Part shown: positions 49,595-61,729 of the stretch, in pieces
Layout of the letters: every line of letters starts with the position of its first letter
How positions within the stretch are numbered: position 1 is the first letter of the stretch
Source of the DNA: Casuarina equisetifolia
Lineage: Eukaryota > Streptophyta > Magnoliopsida > Fagales > Casuarinaceae
DNA length: 64,000 nucleotides
Direction: 5' to 3'
Assembly: GCA_028551475.1 (NCBI GenBank)
Contig: CM052356.1
Span: 31,523,884-31,587,883, forward strand
Translations under genes and position numbers: made by a program
The notes under the pieces: model-generated
The model's database searches: none
What the model was told of the DNA's origin: nothing
What the model saw: the letters and a program-made list of their open reading frames with translations, nothing else

Positions 49595-50077
49595 ATGTGA
49601 GCTTCATCTTGAGCAGTTCTCTTGCCTTCTGTGCTTGATTTTATCCACTATGTGTAAGAAGATAGACCTGAATCCTATCAATTTGCTTTCTAAGTTGTGT
49701 TACTTAAATTGTAAGAGTAATGTGTTTGGTTGTTCAGAAAGGTTGGTAATACTATGACATGATCCTAATACTGCTCTTGTGTAATTTGATGCGAACTTTT
49801 AGATAAATTGGTTATGTTTGAAGGCGATAAAAGCTGTTGTATTTATATTTTCTTTTCTTATCTTGTCAATTCGTTAGTAGTATGGTAGAATTATTCTTTA
49901 TTTGTATAAGTGGTTTCAGGTTCTGACATCCATTTTACATACCTTTTTGCCTAACTTAAAAAAAAAAAAAAGAAGAAAAAGTTATTTTCTTTTTATTATG
50001 TTTCTTATGTGAAAATTTCTAGTAAATTGAAGCTTGATATTGTCAAGTATAAGAGTGGCGCTAAGATATAGTTATTA
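49595..50077. other. Spacer between the two TDX genes
   Basis: Holds the 3' UTR of the first TDX gene and AT-rich DNA. No further gene is seen. Confidence 0.6.
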
Positions 50078-50359
50078 TTGGGTTGGGCTTAGGATCCAAT
50101 TCCAGCCCTTCCTTCCCGGTGATCGGTTGCCATTGGAGCCGAAGGCCTTTTGCTTTGTTCTCCACGTCGAACGGGTGGCCTTTCGGCAAAAGGAATTCGA
50201 TTCCCAGACATGGAAGCCCGCGAACTTATTCGTTCTAGATCGTTCTAGATCGTTCTAGACAAACCGCGACGGTAAAGCTCCCTCCCCGGTTTCATAAACC
50301 ACCGACTGGGAAAAGAGTTTCTAGAGAGAGAGACAGAGAGTGCGGCGCCGAAGCACCGA
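50078..50359. repeat. Duplicated TDX upstream flank, copy 2
   Basis: The 280 bases before the complete TDX gene resemble those before the first copy (46660-46968), though with many differences, so the pair is not recent. It should include the promoter and leader. Confidence 0.7.
50231..50260. repeat. Ten-base tandem repeat CGTTCTAGAT, three units
   Basis: Three head-to-tail units about 100-130 bases before the TDX start codon, absent from the matching place in copy 1. Each unit contains the palindrome TCTAGA, except that the last unit ends in C. Confidence 0.9.
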
Positions 50360-53300
50360 ATGGATGCGGATAAGAGAGCAGAGCTGAAGCAATTCATCAC
50401 TCAGTGCAAGTCAAACCCATCGCTTCTCCACGACCCTTCGCTTGGCTTTTTCAAGTCCTATCTTCTAAGGTAGTGTCAATATGCATTAATCTCTAAGTTA
50501 TTTCTACTATCGAGTGTTACTTTGAGTCACCTGTGGGTATTTCTGTGATCGAAGCTTGGGAGCTCGGATTCCGTTACAACCCAAAACGGTGAGCCTCATT
50601 TCTCTTTTATGCTGAATATCAATTTCTGAATGATATTTGTGTAGTATGTCAGTCTTAAGGTCGTACATGATCAGCATCAGAGGATCGTACTTCTTTCTAT
50701 TGTAATACTTTGAGGTTGTTTGTGAAGGGATTTTGTTTGCTTTAGTGTATGAAGATCTCGCTGTGATTAGGATTTGTATGGTCAGCGGACTTATTTTGTT
50801 TTGGAGTTCCATTTTTTGTAAGTGGACGAGGAATTGCTCCGTTTTTACCATTTGTTGATTCTTCTCTGTCTTAACGATTCTGTTTTGTGCTTTCAACGGA
50901 TAAGCTGGTTGATTAGGCTCTCAAGTTTGGAGGAATTTGTAGAATTAGACCGATTTAGAGGAAGAGGATATCCATTTTATGTCTTTTCCATTTCGACTTA
51001 TGATGATTGTTGACAGAAGTAAAACCCAAAGCATCTGTTTACATTTACTCCCTGATACCAAATAAGGGGAGGGAGATCCACTTCCCTTTGCCTCATATTG
51101 CTAAAGAGAACATACAAACAAAGGAATGGAATAAACATTCCCGCTTCTGTCTTCTCCGTGTTTCTTCCAACCCCACCTCCCGTTCTCTCTACTCTGCTTA
51201 CCTCATCCTCCAACCTCCCAAAGATCATGCAAGGTCGATGATATATATTTCTTAAAGGCTCATTGCACATCTGAAGAAAAAGGGCCAATTTTTTTTTTCC
51301 TTAAATTTAAATTCAGAAGGGCAGAAAACAATGTAAAGCTGTGCTACCAAGAAACATTTGAAGTACTGTAACTTACAGAAGCTTCATGAATGAATGATTT
51401 TTTGTTTTCAGTTTGCAAAACATAACCGTAAATCAGTACGTTCATGTTCTTGAGTTATGGGTTTTCGAAATTATTTTCCAAAAAGACAAATAAACTGGCC
51501 CATAACCTTCATTTTTTCTGCTCAAATTTTCTTTTGATCATTTTGCCTGCTACTATGGTTATGCTTTGTCTGATTGGCAGAAAATATGCAGGCAAAAAGT
51601 GGTGACAACATGTCGGAGTCCAGGGGACATTTTGATGTCAAAAATCCATCTACAGCATCCGAGGATGATGATGAAATTGTTGAGTCTGATGTTGAGTTGG
51701 ATGTTACTGGTGTTGTGGAGCCTGATAATGATCCTCCACAAAAGGTGGGTGCTATAACTTAATGCGGATGCTTTCTTCTCATAATTTCCTTTATCTTGTT
51801 TTGCTGTCAACAAAATTCTCAAACCACTTGGTTTCCGTACTAATTAATGTCAGATGGGAAACCCGTCAGTTGAAGTTACGGAAGAGAAACAGGAAGCTGC
51901 ACAAATAGAAAAATCAAAAGCTGTGGATGCTATCTCAGAAGGCATGGAATATGATTATCCTATTCAATGGATATCTTTGCTTAGGTTTTAAGGCCATGAT
52001 TCTGTCTGTTAATTAGATTGTTTATTCCAGGTAAGCTGGATGAAGCTATAGATCATCTAACAGAAGCCATAATGCTGAACCCAAATTCAGCAATATTATA
52101 TTCAACTAGAGGTAATATTTTGCAAATTACATTTGTTCTGTTCAATGTTGTAACCTCCTTGAGCCTTATCTCAATATTGCTTTAGTCACGGGAGCCTAAC
52201 TTTGCATGCTTTCAGCTAGTGTCTTTGTCAAACTGAACAAACCAAATGCTGCGATCCGTGATGCTGATGCAGCTTTACAGGTTGGTTCGTGGTCATTCTT
52301 ATACCTGTGCCTCTGCAGACAGCTTAAGAAATTTCATACAGACTTAGTAATGATTATGCATCCGAGTTTGTAATTTAGTGTCTGAAACAAGAATTTTGAT
52401 GTATATTTTATGTTCTTCAGAAATATAAGCCTATAATTTTTTGTTCTAGATCAACTGTGACTCAGCAAAAGGGTATAAGGCCCGTGGAATGGCAAGGGCC
52501 TTGCTGGGCCAGTGGGACGAAGCAGCAAGGGATCTGCATTTGGCATCAAAATTGGACTATGATGAGGAGATTGGTTTGGTGCTTAAAAAGGTAAAATTTA
52601 TTCTTTTGACAGGAGAGGTTATAAAAAATTGTGCTTGATAACTGGTTTGGTTGGTAGGTTGAGCCCAATGCCCACCGACTTGAAGAGCACCGAAGAAAAT
52701 ATGAACGCCTGCGAAAGGATAGGGAGCTAAAAAAGGCTGAACGTGAGAGGAAGCGGCAAGCTGAAATGGTAAGTAGAGTTGATATCTTTTTATTTATTTA
52801 TTTTTCATTTCTAGTTCCTCCTTCCTGCAATAAAAGATATTACATATATTTGCTGCTTGAATTTTTTGAAGTTAGATATGATTGGCATGAGAGGATTGAA
52901 TAGCATTGTAATTTAAATATCCTCGCTTATTGTCAAAAGACAACTTTGCTGTTTGTTCCTATGCTTGCTGAATCTTTTCTATTTTAGAGACTGATAATCT
53001 TGATTTTGAATCTTCATACAGGAGACATTATCTGCTTTAAAGGATGGTATGGCCAACTGATTCCCTTATCCATTTGTAATAAATGTGTCTTGAAATTTAT
53101 GCTGGATTAAATATCCTTGCTTCCTCACCATTTAACCCTCCCGTTGTTATGAGATGTTCCTGACATTAACGACCATGTTCCTAGAAAAAATTATTTCGCC
53201 AGAATCTTGTCCTATATTCATACTTTTCATCCTCACAAAACTAAGCTTGAGTTAGAAACAGGACTCCTTGGTAGTCTTGACTACTCTCAGCTCCCAGATT

Positions 53301-54073
53301 TCCATAACATAAAGATCGCCCTCCCAAAATCTTGCATCAGATATTCTGGCGCCTCTTATAGTGTATGAGTCTTCAAAAATGGCCAAATTCAAACCTTTTT
53401 CCCTTGCACAAAACCCCTTAATTTAGTTCCCCCCCCCCCTCCCCCTTCTTTTTCTCCTCTTCCATCCTCCCTCCCCCCACCTCCCCACCCAAAAAATGGA
53501 AGAAAAGTTTAAGTTTGTCTTTGGGGACTTTATTTGAGGCTGGAAGAATAGTTAGAAGAGTTTCCTTTTGTTCACGTGCGTCTTAATTAACAGATAGTTG
53601 GAGAGGTGTCCCAAGCTGCCTCGAGTAGCTAGTACCTCAAAAACATCAGGAGCAGTAATTATTTTTTGGAACACGTTTTCTCCCCTTTTGGTTTTGGACT
53701 AATTTGCTCTAAGATTATCGTATCATGGCTTTGGTTTATGACAGGGGAAGTTATTGGTATTCACTCTGCCAGTGAACTGAAAACAAAGTTGAATGCTGCT
53801 TCAAGGACGTCTCGCCTGGCAGTCCTGTACTTCACTGCAACGTGGTGTGGTCCCTGTCGTGCCATCGCCCCTGTTTTCACAAGCTTAGCTGGGAAATACC
53901 CAAAAGTCGTCTTTCTGAAAATTGACATAGACGAGGTCGGGGATGCCGCTGCAGAACGGAATGTTACCAGCGTTCCGACCTTTTTCTTTGTGAAAAACGG
54001 CAGGGAGGTGGACAAGGTCCTTGGAGCAGACAAAAGTGCACTTGAAAGGAAGATTGCGCAGCATGCAGGCTAG
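50360..54073 (+). CDS. TDX: TPR repeat-containing thioredoxin TDX
   Basis: Ten exons: 50360-50469, 50555-50588, 51592-51744, 51854-51941, 52031-52111, 52216-52280, 52450-52590, 52658-52768, 53022-53046, 53745-54073; 378 aa, matching Arabidopsis TDX in length. Order: HIP-type N-terminal dimerisation segment (residues about 8-48, [16 protein letters not shown] and SLGARIPLQ), acidic linker, three TPR units (about 108-215, with [26 protein letters not shown] and [13 protein letters not shown]), a basic helix ([14 protein letters not shown]), and a thioredoxin domain with WCGPC at 303-307 and cis-proline in SVPTF. TDX is a cytosolic disulfide reductase and holdase chaperone that binds Hsp70 relatives and shifts role under heat. 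Intron 4 starts with GC (GAAG|gcatgg). Exon 3 starts after the second of two AGs because only that one keeps the frame. Confidence 0.95.
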
Positions 54074-54979
54074 ATGAGAGCTTAATCTTGGGGAAAGCCT
54101 GAATTCCTCTGTTTCTTCTTGCTCCTCTTGTCCTCTTTGCTGATTGTAGCTACTTTGTTCGACATAGAATAAATGTCTCTGAAGATAGATCTTTCATGTT
54201 AATTAACTTTCAAGACTTGTGTTGCCTCTATTGTAGCAGTAACAAGTTTGCTCATGTTTGCTGTAGATAAAAAGCGTGATTCCCTCTTTGTTTTTATCAC
54301 AATTTTGGGGTGACTATAGAGATGTTTCCAATGTTTTGTTTTTAGAGGATCTGATGAAACTTTTGGTACTAGGCATAAGTGTCTAAACTTGCATTGAAAT
54401 TCATTATCTTTTTATAGTTGTCTAGCAGCCATATCAGTACAAGTTCTGCCAAAATAACCTCTACATGTATGTATTGGCAACGGGCGCAGTAAAATTAACT
54501 TGCTTGTACAACTGCCAAAAACTTACAATTTTGTTTTTTAAAAAATCACCCCACAGCAGATAAAAAGGTGCCTTTGTTTCTATTCCTTAGCCGTATTTAG
54601 TTTCCTGCATTATATGGTACTAGTTTAGGAGTTTCGAATCTTCTTTGAAAGGGTAACCACTTGGGGAGCAATGGGGATTAAGAAAGATATAAGAGTGGAG
54701 GGTCATAACATTGTTTTCTAACAGATTTGACATTTTAGTTCACTTGTGTTACCAATATAAATAATAAGGGAATTGTCCTTATTTAATTAAAAAAAAAAAC
54801 TATCTTCTGCCTTTTGATATTGTTTTTTCTTTATTAAGAACCCTACGGTTGCTCTATTATTCATTCCTAGTGAAAAAGTAGGAGCCTTATTATTCATGTT
54901 CAAGAGAAAAAGTTGGAAAGATGGTATAATCCCATGAGATATAAGCTACGTATAGAGAGGAAGCGGAAGAGAGGAGGCT
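54074..54979. other. Convergent intergenic region between TDX and STR
   Basis: Holds the 3' UTRs of TDX (plus) and STR (minus), which converge. No other feature was recognised. Confidence 0.6.
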
Positions 54980-57900
54980 TCATTTCCTCTCATTCTTGGA
55001 GTAAAATCTTAGAACCAAGTAGAAGAAGAGGCGATACAGTACTCCCCAGGCCAGCAAGATTCCGATGTCATACCAAACCCGGTTGCTTTCCTTTATGTCC
55101 ATCATGAACAAGACGTCCTGTCCGATCAACCGGCAATTTGGACCCAGTTTGGCAAGTTCTTCACTATGCAGATGGCTCAAACTCACGTTCCCCAGAGGAC
55201 CCGGAGTAAGATCTTCGAAACTCCCGTTGTAGCACCTGTCACCCCGGAATTCATTTGTCAGCAGCCCCTCGAATGGATACTTGATTGCAGAGAGGTAATG
55301 GAGCCACCTCCAGTATATTGGTATCTGGGTTCGCCGGAGGAAGAAGCCACAGGTCAGGAAGAACAGAGCCGTGGTGGCAATAACGACGGCGTAGCCGGTG
55401 ATGTAGCTGGGGACAAGTGCGCTGACGAGCATCACATAAGCGTTTGTGGTGATCAGCGAGGCGTACAGGATGAGCCAGAAGTTCAAGATGCCACCGTGGG
55501 GTTTGAGGATGAGCTTGGTGATGGCGGCGAACGTGAGGCCTTGGACGGCGAAGAATGGCAGGTAGACAATGAGAGAGGAGATGACGTAAGAAGAAGCTCG
55601 GTAAGCATTGTGGGAAGTTTCTCTTATGAAGATGAACCGCTCCTGGATGAACGTCGGGACGGCATCGTTGGAAGAGAAGAAGACCAGGCAAACAGCGAAG
55701 ATGTAGAAGTTGAGAAGGCGGTTAATGTCTTTGAAGCTATCGCCGCCGAGGCGCTTGAATAGGGAAGACAGAATCAGCGCCATTACTGCCAGCACAATCT
55801 CGCGGGAGAGGAAGAGTTCCGGAGTGCGAATCACGTTGATTGCTGTCCGCCATGAGAGGACCATAACCTCGCGGATCCACGGGTTTGCGTATTTGGGGCC
55901 ATGCAGAGGCTCATCTAGGATGGCTTCTTCCACCTCGAATTCTTCGTAAGAGCTTTGCATGTAAGAGCTTTGGACGTAAGAGCTTTGTACGTAAGAGCTT
56001 TGCCCGTGAGAGTTCATGCTCGGGCTCAAGGCCACCGGAGCTGCGGTAGGATTGTGTTGAGGCGTTGGATATTGGCCCGAGACCACGCTTATCGGTCCAC
56101 CTGGAGTGAGCATTCCAGGTGTCCGTCCCGGTGTTCTTGCCGGAGTCCATGACGGTGGACGCCGTGGAGTTCCCTTGACGCCGTTGTAGAGCCAGACCGG
56201 GAAGTCTTTGTAGAACTGAGAGGCCAAGCGAGGTTGATAGACGCGACTATGCATGTGCATCGGCGTCTGTACACTTTTCCTCTCAAGAGAATTGTCATAA
56301 GTCTCATCATCATCATCATCGTCCTCATCACCATCGTCACCACCATAATCCCGGCTGGAGTCCCCGCGAGATCTCATATTCCGGGAGAATGCGTCACTTC
56401 GGAGGCTGAACGCGTTCCTTGATGCAGGTGTCTGAGGATTTTTCGGGGTTTTCAGTCTTTTCGGTGTCTTTGGAATCGGAGTTCTGGCGACCGGATCCGG
56501 TTTGATGCCTTCCCGTTGGTACAGCACCAGTGGGTCTAGCCCTACTGTCGATTCATCATACTCTTTGATAACATCGAGAAGATACTCAAGGCTGTTCTCT
56601 CCGTCCGGCAGCGGCCTTCCAAATCCAGACAAGTGATCGGAAAGGGCAATTGGGGTTCCCAAATAGATCAGTCTTCCCCTGTAATTACATGTCATCAATC
56701 CTTAAAGCCTTTTGCTTTGAAATCTAATTTAGTATTAGTAATAACGTTCTCAATAGTTATTGTTTATAAAATTCGTTAGTATTTTGTAAACATACAATAC
56801 GTGTATCTTCAACTAGTTTTTTGTAATTTTTTATTTTATTTTATTATGTACAAGAAAAACAAGTCACTTACTTGATAACTCAATTGGAATTATAAAATAA
56901 TTATCAGGCTGGGGACAATTTCCTTGATAATTGTTGTATATATATTTGTTGTAAGATCCATATTGGCATTTATGGTTTTTGATCTCTGGGGTCTACTTTT
57001 ACACTTCGAAAGGTAGCTAATGTTTACCAAATTCCAAAATGTGAAGATGAACTATATGGATTTTGTTAAGGTACTAGTAAAGTTGTCCTATCTCGTTTAC
57101 CTTGCAAGGACGGTGATGCGGTCCAGGAGCAGCTGAATTCGATACGAAGGCTGATGGATAGTCATGAGGACGATGCTGCCACCTCTAGCTATTTCCTTCA
57201 CCTTTTCCACGACGCTGTAAGCACTGGTCGAATCGAGACCCGAGGTGGGTTCGTCGAGGAACAGCAGCGATGGCTTATGGATTATGTCGATTCCGATGGA
57301 CACCCTCCGCCGTTCCCCTCCGGACACCCCTCTTTTCCCCTCGTCACCGATATATGTATGTACTGTACTCTGCAACGTCACAACCTCCATGAATTCGCCT
57401 TTATCACACAGAGAGAGAGAGAAGCAAGAGAGAGAATACCTGCAGGCCGAGTTGTTCAAGGAGTTCATAAACTCTCTTTGTCTTTTCAGCCTTGGAAATG
57501 GAAGGAGAAAGCCGGACTTCGGCGGCGAACATGAACGTCTCAAACACTGTTAACATGGGGAAGAGCTGGTCGTCTTGCATCACGTACGAAGAAACCATCT
57601 TCATGTAGCTCGTCGAAACCTGCATCATCAACTGGGCATGTCACCGCCATTCTTAATCAAGAAAGTTCAGGACGCATACCAGAAGTTGAAAGATTACCGG
57701 CTTTCCATCGATCCTAACAGATCCTTCAAGACTCCCCTGAGCAATCCGACCCGCAAGGGCATCGAGAAACGTGGATTTTCCAGCACCGCTAGGACCCATG
57801 ATGGCCATGACCTCACCTTTCATTGCCTGGCCGGAGATGTCATTCAGAAGATGCGCTTCTTTCTTGATCCAAACCCCATCCTTCTTCTGCTTCTTCACGA

Positions 57901-58045
57901 CGCTGTACGAGAGATTTCTGAACTCGAGGCCACGGCCCGGCGTCTTCATTACTTTAGGAGGCGGAGCATTCTTCCGAGCACCTTTGTCCATGTCCATTAG
58001 GGTCTCCAGGCTGCTCATCATCTCTCTTCGGCCCTTTTCTGCCAT
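54980..58045 (-). CDS. STR: STR (STUNTED ARBUSCULE), half-size ABCG transporter of arbuscular mycorrhiza
   Basis: Four exons (58045-57698, 57619-57440, 57369-57101, 56678-54980, minus strand); 831 aa, near the family length. STR pairs with STR2 in the periarbuscular membrane, is needed for arbuscule growth and is thought to export lipid to the fungus. The ATP-binding domain is complete: Walker [10 protein letters not shown] at 84-92, VSGGERRR from 191, Walker B LLFLDEPT with D215/E216, and H-loop IHQPS. A long linker holds TP-rich stretches, an acidic run ([11 protein letters not shown]), [10 protein letters not shown] and four copies of QSSY. The membrane domain has about six helices ([49 protein letters not shown]) and ends [10 protein letters not shown], the STR-type C-terminus. 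No lesion is seen. The strong match to STR over other ABCGs comes from the linker and both termini. Confidence 0.93.
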
Positions 58046-59684
58046 TGTTGATGCTTCTCGGGAGCGCTCGAGGACCTGCTGAAAACTGGACGGAGCTGCG
58101 AAAGGCTATAAAAGGAGGGGTCGGCGGTTTGGAGTGTTGTGGAAGCGTAAGAAGATGAAAGAGAACGATGAATTAGACGGCAAGTCTAAGGGAGAAGCTT
58201 TGTTGGGGCTATCTGTCTTCTTCACTTCCCTTTGGGCTTGACAGTGTGCTGCTTCGATGTTGCCGGAAGGTTTTCTCTGGATTTGTTTCGTTCTGCAGTA
58301 GAGACAACTTTTCTCTTTCAATTGTATCTTCAAATCTTCTGACAAGTTCGTATTGTTCCAAAGCCTGCCAAGTTTCTTCAGTCCATTTTACCCTAAAAAG
58401 AGATAAATATGGTTAACATGATTTTTGAATTAAATAATAAGCTTTTTAATATCTATCAAAGTTTAGATCCTTTATAGTACTTCTATGAGCTTTTATTAAT
58501 ATGAGTTTATACATTGTTCACACATAATGTGATATCATGATAGTTTAATAATTTAAATATCATAATGACAGGGTGTGTTAAAATACAAGAAACAAATCTT
58601 ACATTGGTAAAAAATATATTAACAATCTTCTTTGTATAATTATACTAACATAGCACCTAACATTTGATTTGCCGTACATCATATTTCATAACCTATTTCT
58701 TTCTTAAAATCGATTTTTAAGAAGGGGAAATTTTTTATTTTAAAGTGAATTGTTGCTACCGTTCAGGAAGCATTAAGGTCATTTATTGAACAAATTAAAT
58801 TGTGAAACAAACGACATCGTTCTTAATGCGTCCTAATAGCCAACGTGACCTATAGGCGTGGAGTTGGGATAATACATCCCTTTACAAATTTTGGCCACAT
58901 ATTGTGAATGTGATACCATGTTAGAAAATCTATTTTTTGTTTTAAATTGGTTTATAAGGATGCAACATGTTTTTTATTTTATTTAGGTTATGTATAAGAA
59001 TTTACATTGTTTTTAACAAATTGATTTGAATGTATATTTCTATACTCTTCTTGTTTCGAGGGTGAGATAAAGTAAACATAGAATTCCTTTAACTGCTCTA
59101 AAGTGGATCAGGAATTTTTTATTCAAATTTGACAAAAAGATAACTCGAAACTCAAGCCAATAGGAAAATTAATTTATGAAGCTTTGGAACAGAGAAAAGC
59201 ATCCACATCCATCCATTGATCTATCCATCTTGGGAAAGAAGAACAATATACATGGTATTTTTTAGATGTGAGAAAGAGCACTTTGGTGAGTCCAAATTTG
59301 GGTCGGCTCCTAAAGCTTCGGAATTACTTAATTACCATGTATCTTGTTCATTCTCTTGTCAAAATAACGGGAAAAATGTGCATTCAATTTGTAAGAAGTT
59401 TGTTTTATCTGTTGGCTCATTGTATGAGTCCATGTAATGTGGGCTTATATCAATGATGCATAAACGATCATTCCTTATCGTGGCAATGCAATGTGATTTT
59501 ATTGGTCCATTTAATTGTACAAATATTGTACATATATTCCCTTTTTGCATATATGGTACTAGCTGGTGTGGGCCGTTGTCCATCTAATAGACTTTGATGA
59601 GTAAGGCTATTTGTATGGACATTTTATTAATTGGCTAAGTCCCTTCTCTAGCTCTCCGTTTATATATATATATAATATATTTAA
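58046..59684. other. STR upstream region
   Basis: The first 300 bases (to about 58345) are GC-moderate and likely hold the STR leader; the rest is AT-rich. No other gene was recognised. A CTTCTTGTTT word at 59047-59056 resembles the CTTC/MYCS element of mycorrhiza-induced promoters. A copia element begins at about 59685. Confidence 0.55.
59047..59056 (+). promoter_or_regulatory. CTTC/MYCS-like word upstream of STR
   Basis: CTTCTTGTTT contains the TCTTGTT core found in promoters of arbuscule-specific genes; the full published form ends in C. It lies about 1 kb upstream of the STR start. A single degenerate ten-base match is weak evidence. Confidence 0.25.
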
Positions 59685-60130
59685 TGTTGCTAAAGGGAGA
59701 TATTTTGGAGATAACAATGAAACATATTTTATTGCGTTTAGTTGTGGGAAACTGCCCTTCAGGGCAGTTTCGCCACCTCATCCATCATGCCCTTCTCTCC
59801 CGTAAAACACTAAGCACACAACTCACTAATAACCCACGACTCACACACACTGAGTAACTGTTTATTCACACAGGTAAAAAAAAGGGACTTTTACGCAGTC
59901 ATTTTTATTGCCTTCTCCCTAACCTTTTCACGCAGCAACTTTTGGTTATCTCATCGAGCCAGTATTTGGAGAGAATAGAGTGGAAGACTTAGTCCAAAAT
60001 GGCGGCGCAAATGGAAAAATACGGTATGTCTTCTGATCTATTTATGTTATGCATATTAAACCCATTATTTCTTTATGATCAATGCTTAGATCTTGTAAAA
60101 GAATCTCATTTGAGATGAAATTTTCTAACA
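59685..60130 (+). repeat. Putative 5' LTR of the copia element
   Basis: The right end is set by the primer binding site two bases later and ends ctaaca; the left end is set at TGTTGC, giving TGTT...AACA termini and 446 bases. A perfect 11-base inverted repeat (aaactgccct/agggcagttt core) lies at 59748-59771. The left boundary is a guess because the 3' LTR is not in view. Confidence 0.5.
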
Positions 60131-60132
60131 AT

Positions 60133-60144
60133 TGGTATCGGAGC
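60133..60144 (+). other. Retrotransposon primer binding site
   Basis: TGGTATCGGAGC matches the complement of plant initiator tRNA-Met 3' end (consensus TGGTATCAGAGC) at 11 of 12 bases and sits two bases after the LTR. Confidence 0.85.
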
Positions 60145-61729
60145 AATTATAGCATTGATCTGGTGAGCCAAATCGAGCCAAATCAAGCTAAATCAAAACA
60201 AAATCACATTTTGGTACCAATCTAAAAATGAGTTTTTCATATTTTTTATAGTCTAAAATTTTGAACTCAGATCTGAGCTAAATCAGTGGTCCTTTGGATC
60301 GGATGAGGTCAAATTTGGAACCAACATGGCGTGCTGATTCCGCCGATGCCAAGAACCATCGTAAAACGGTGGCTTTTCGACCGGGTCACACGGGACCCAA
60401 CTCGACCTGAAACTGGGTCAGGTCGCCAACAGCCACCATTCACCTCCGAACAAGTGACCAGAGATAGATCGTCCGCCGATGATCTCAACAACGTCTCGAT
60501 CGGCCGGAGAACTAGTCGGACGGACGCCGAATTGGCCAAATCGGGTTACTCAATTTTGGCCGGATCTGGTTTAATCCAAATCTAGCCACTGGCAGGCACC
60601 GAAATGCCACCGTTTGTGGCGTCGGATGTCGGCCATGAGCGGACGATTTCGACGACACCTTGATCAGCCAAAGAATCAGTCGACCTAATGGCAAACCGGC
60701 CATATCGGCCGGAATTGGCCTAATTGGCTCGAATAAGCCAAGTTAGCCTGAACTGGCCGAGTTGACTCGGCCAAACCAGCCGTACCGGCCGACAATTGCT
60801 TCCGGCGATGTGTGGAGGCGCATGAAGGCACGTCGGAGACCCCTTTTTACGTCAAAATTTTTATAATTTTAATTTGAATATTTTGATGTAATTTATTTTA
60901 AATAATTGTCTCTGTTTGATGATTATTTGAATCAAAATTATTTAATTTATTATTTAATTAATTTTATATGCCATACTTGTATGCTAGCATGTGATGATTA
61001 ATTGTTTAAAAAATTAATTATGGCATTCTGAATGTTATTTTTTTTATTTAAATGTTATATTAGGCCGTTTTAGTTTAGCATATAATTATATGACACTTAA
61101 GATGTTAATTAAGTATAAATTTAGAGACAAGTGACCGTCTTTTTTTTTAAAAAAAAATTAAGTTGCACATTTGGATTGTGAGTAGTATATGTTGTATCTT
61201 GCAGCATAAACCGAACTTATAGTTTGATTGAGTTGTAACCACCATAGTGGCATACCTTGGTTAGGTGGTGGGTTTGTGTTTTGTGCATTTGAGGGATTTC
61301 TCCAAGTACGCAGGGATCATGTGATTCAATTAGATTGTGACCACCATAGTGACGTAATTTAATTGAGTTATGAGACTTCGTTCTTGTACTGTGGATAAGT
61401 CCAATCCTAGTACGTTTCATTCTCCCATAGAAGGTGATTATGTCTTAGGAATTGGATGTTACACAACTAGCATGCCTGGATTTGGGTCAGTCTTTACAAT
61501 CCATACACCCACAAGTGGTGGATTGTGATGATTGGTTCTTCCTTATGACAGTTGTTGTGTGGAAAGTTTCTGAATGGCATGTCATGTCAATTGCCTGTAG
61601 GTGTTTATATGATAATGCTTGTGAAACTCTCTTCTTATCTACTCACTATGTGCTCATGTTATGTATTATGAATTACAGCAACTTTCACAGTCAACAACTG
61701 CACAGTAACCATAGAAATCTTGACTAGAT

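Noticed and set aside
55166..55762. Open frame of 198 codons on the plus strand
   Set aside because: It is the antisense of STR exon 4, and its charged composition mirrors STR codon use; no family resemblance.
58107..58114. TATAAAAG as a TATA box for STR
   Set aside because: It is on the plus strand, while STR is on the minus strand; on the STR strand it reads CTTTTATA and lies too close to the start codon.
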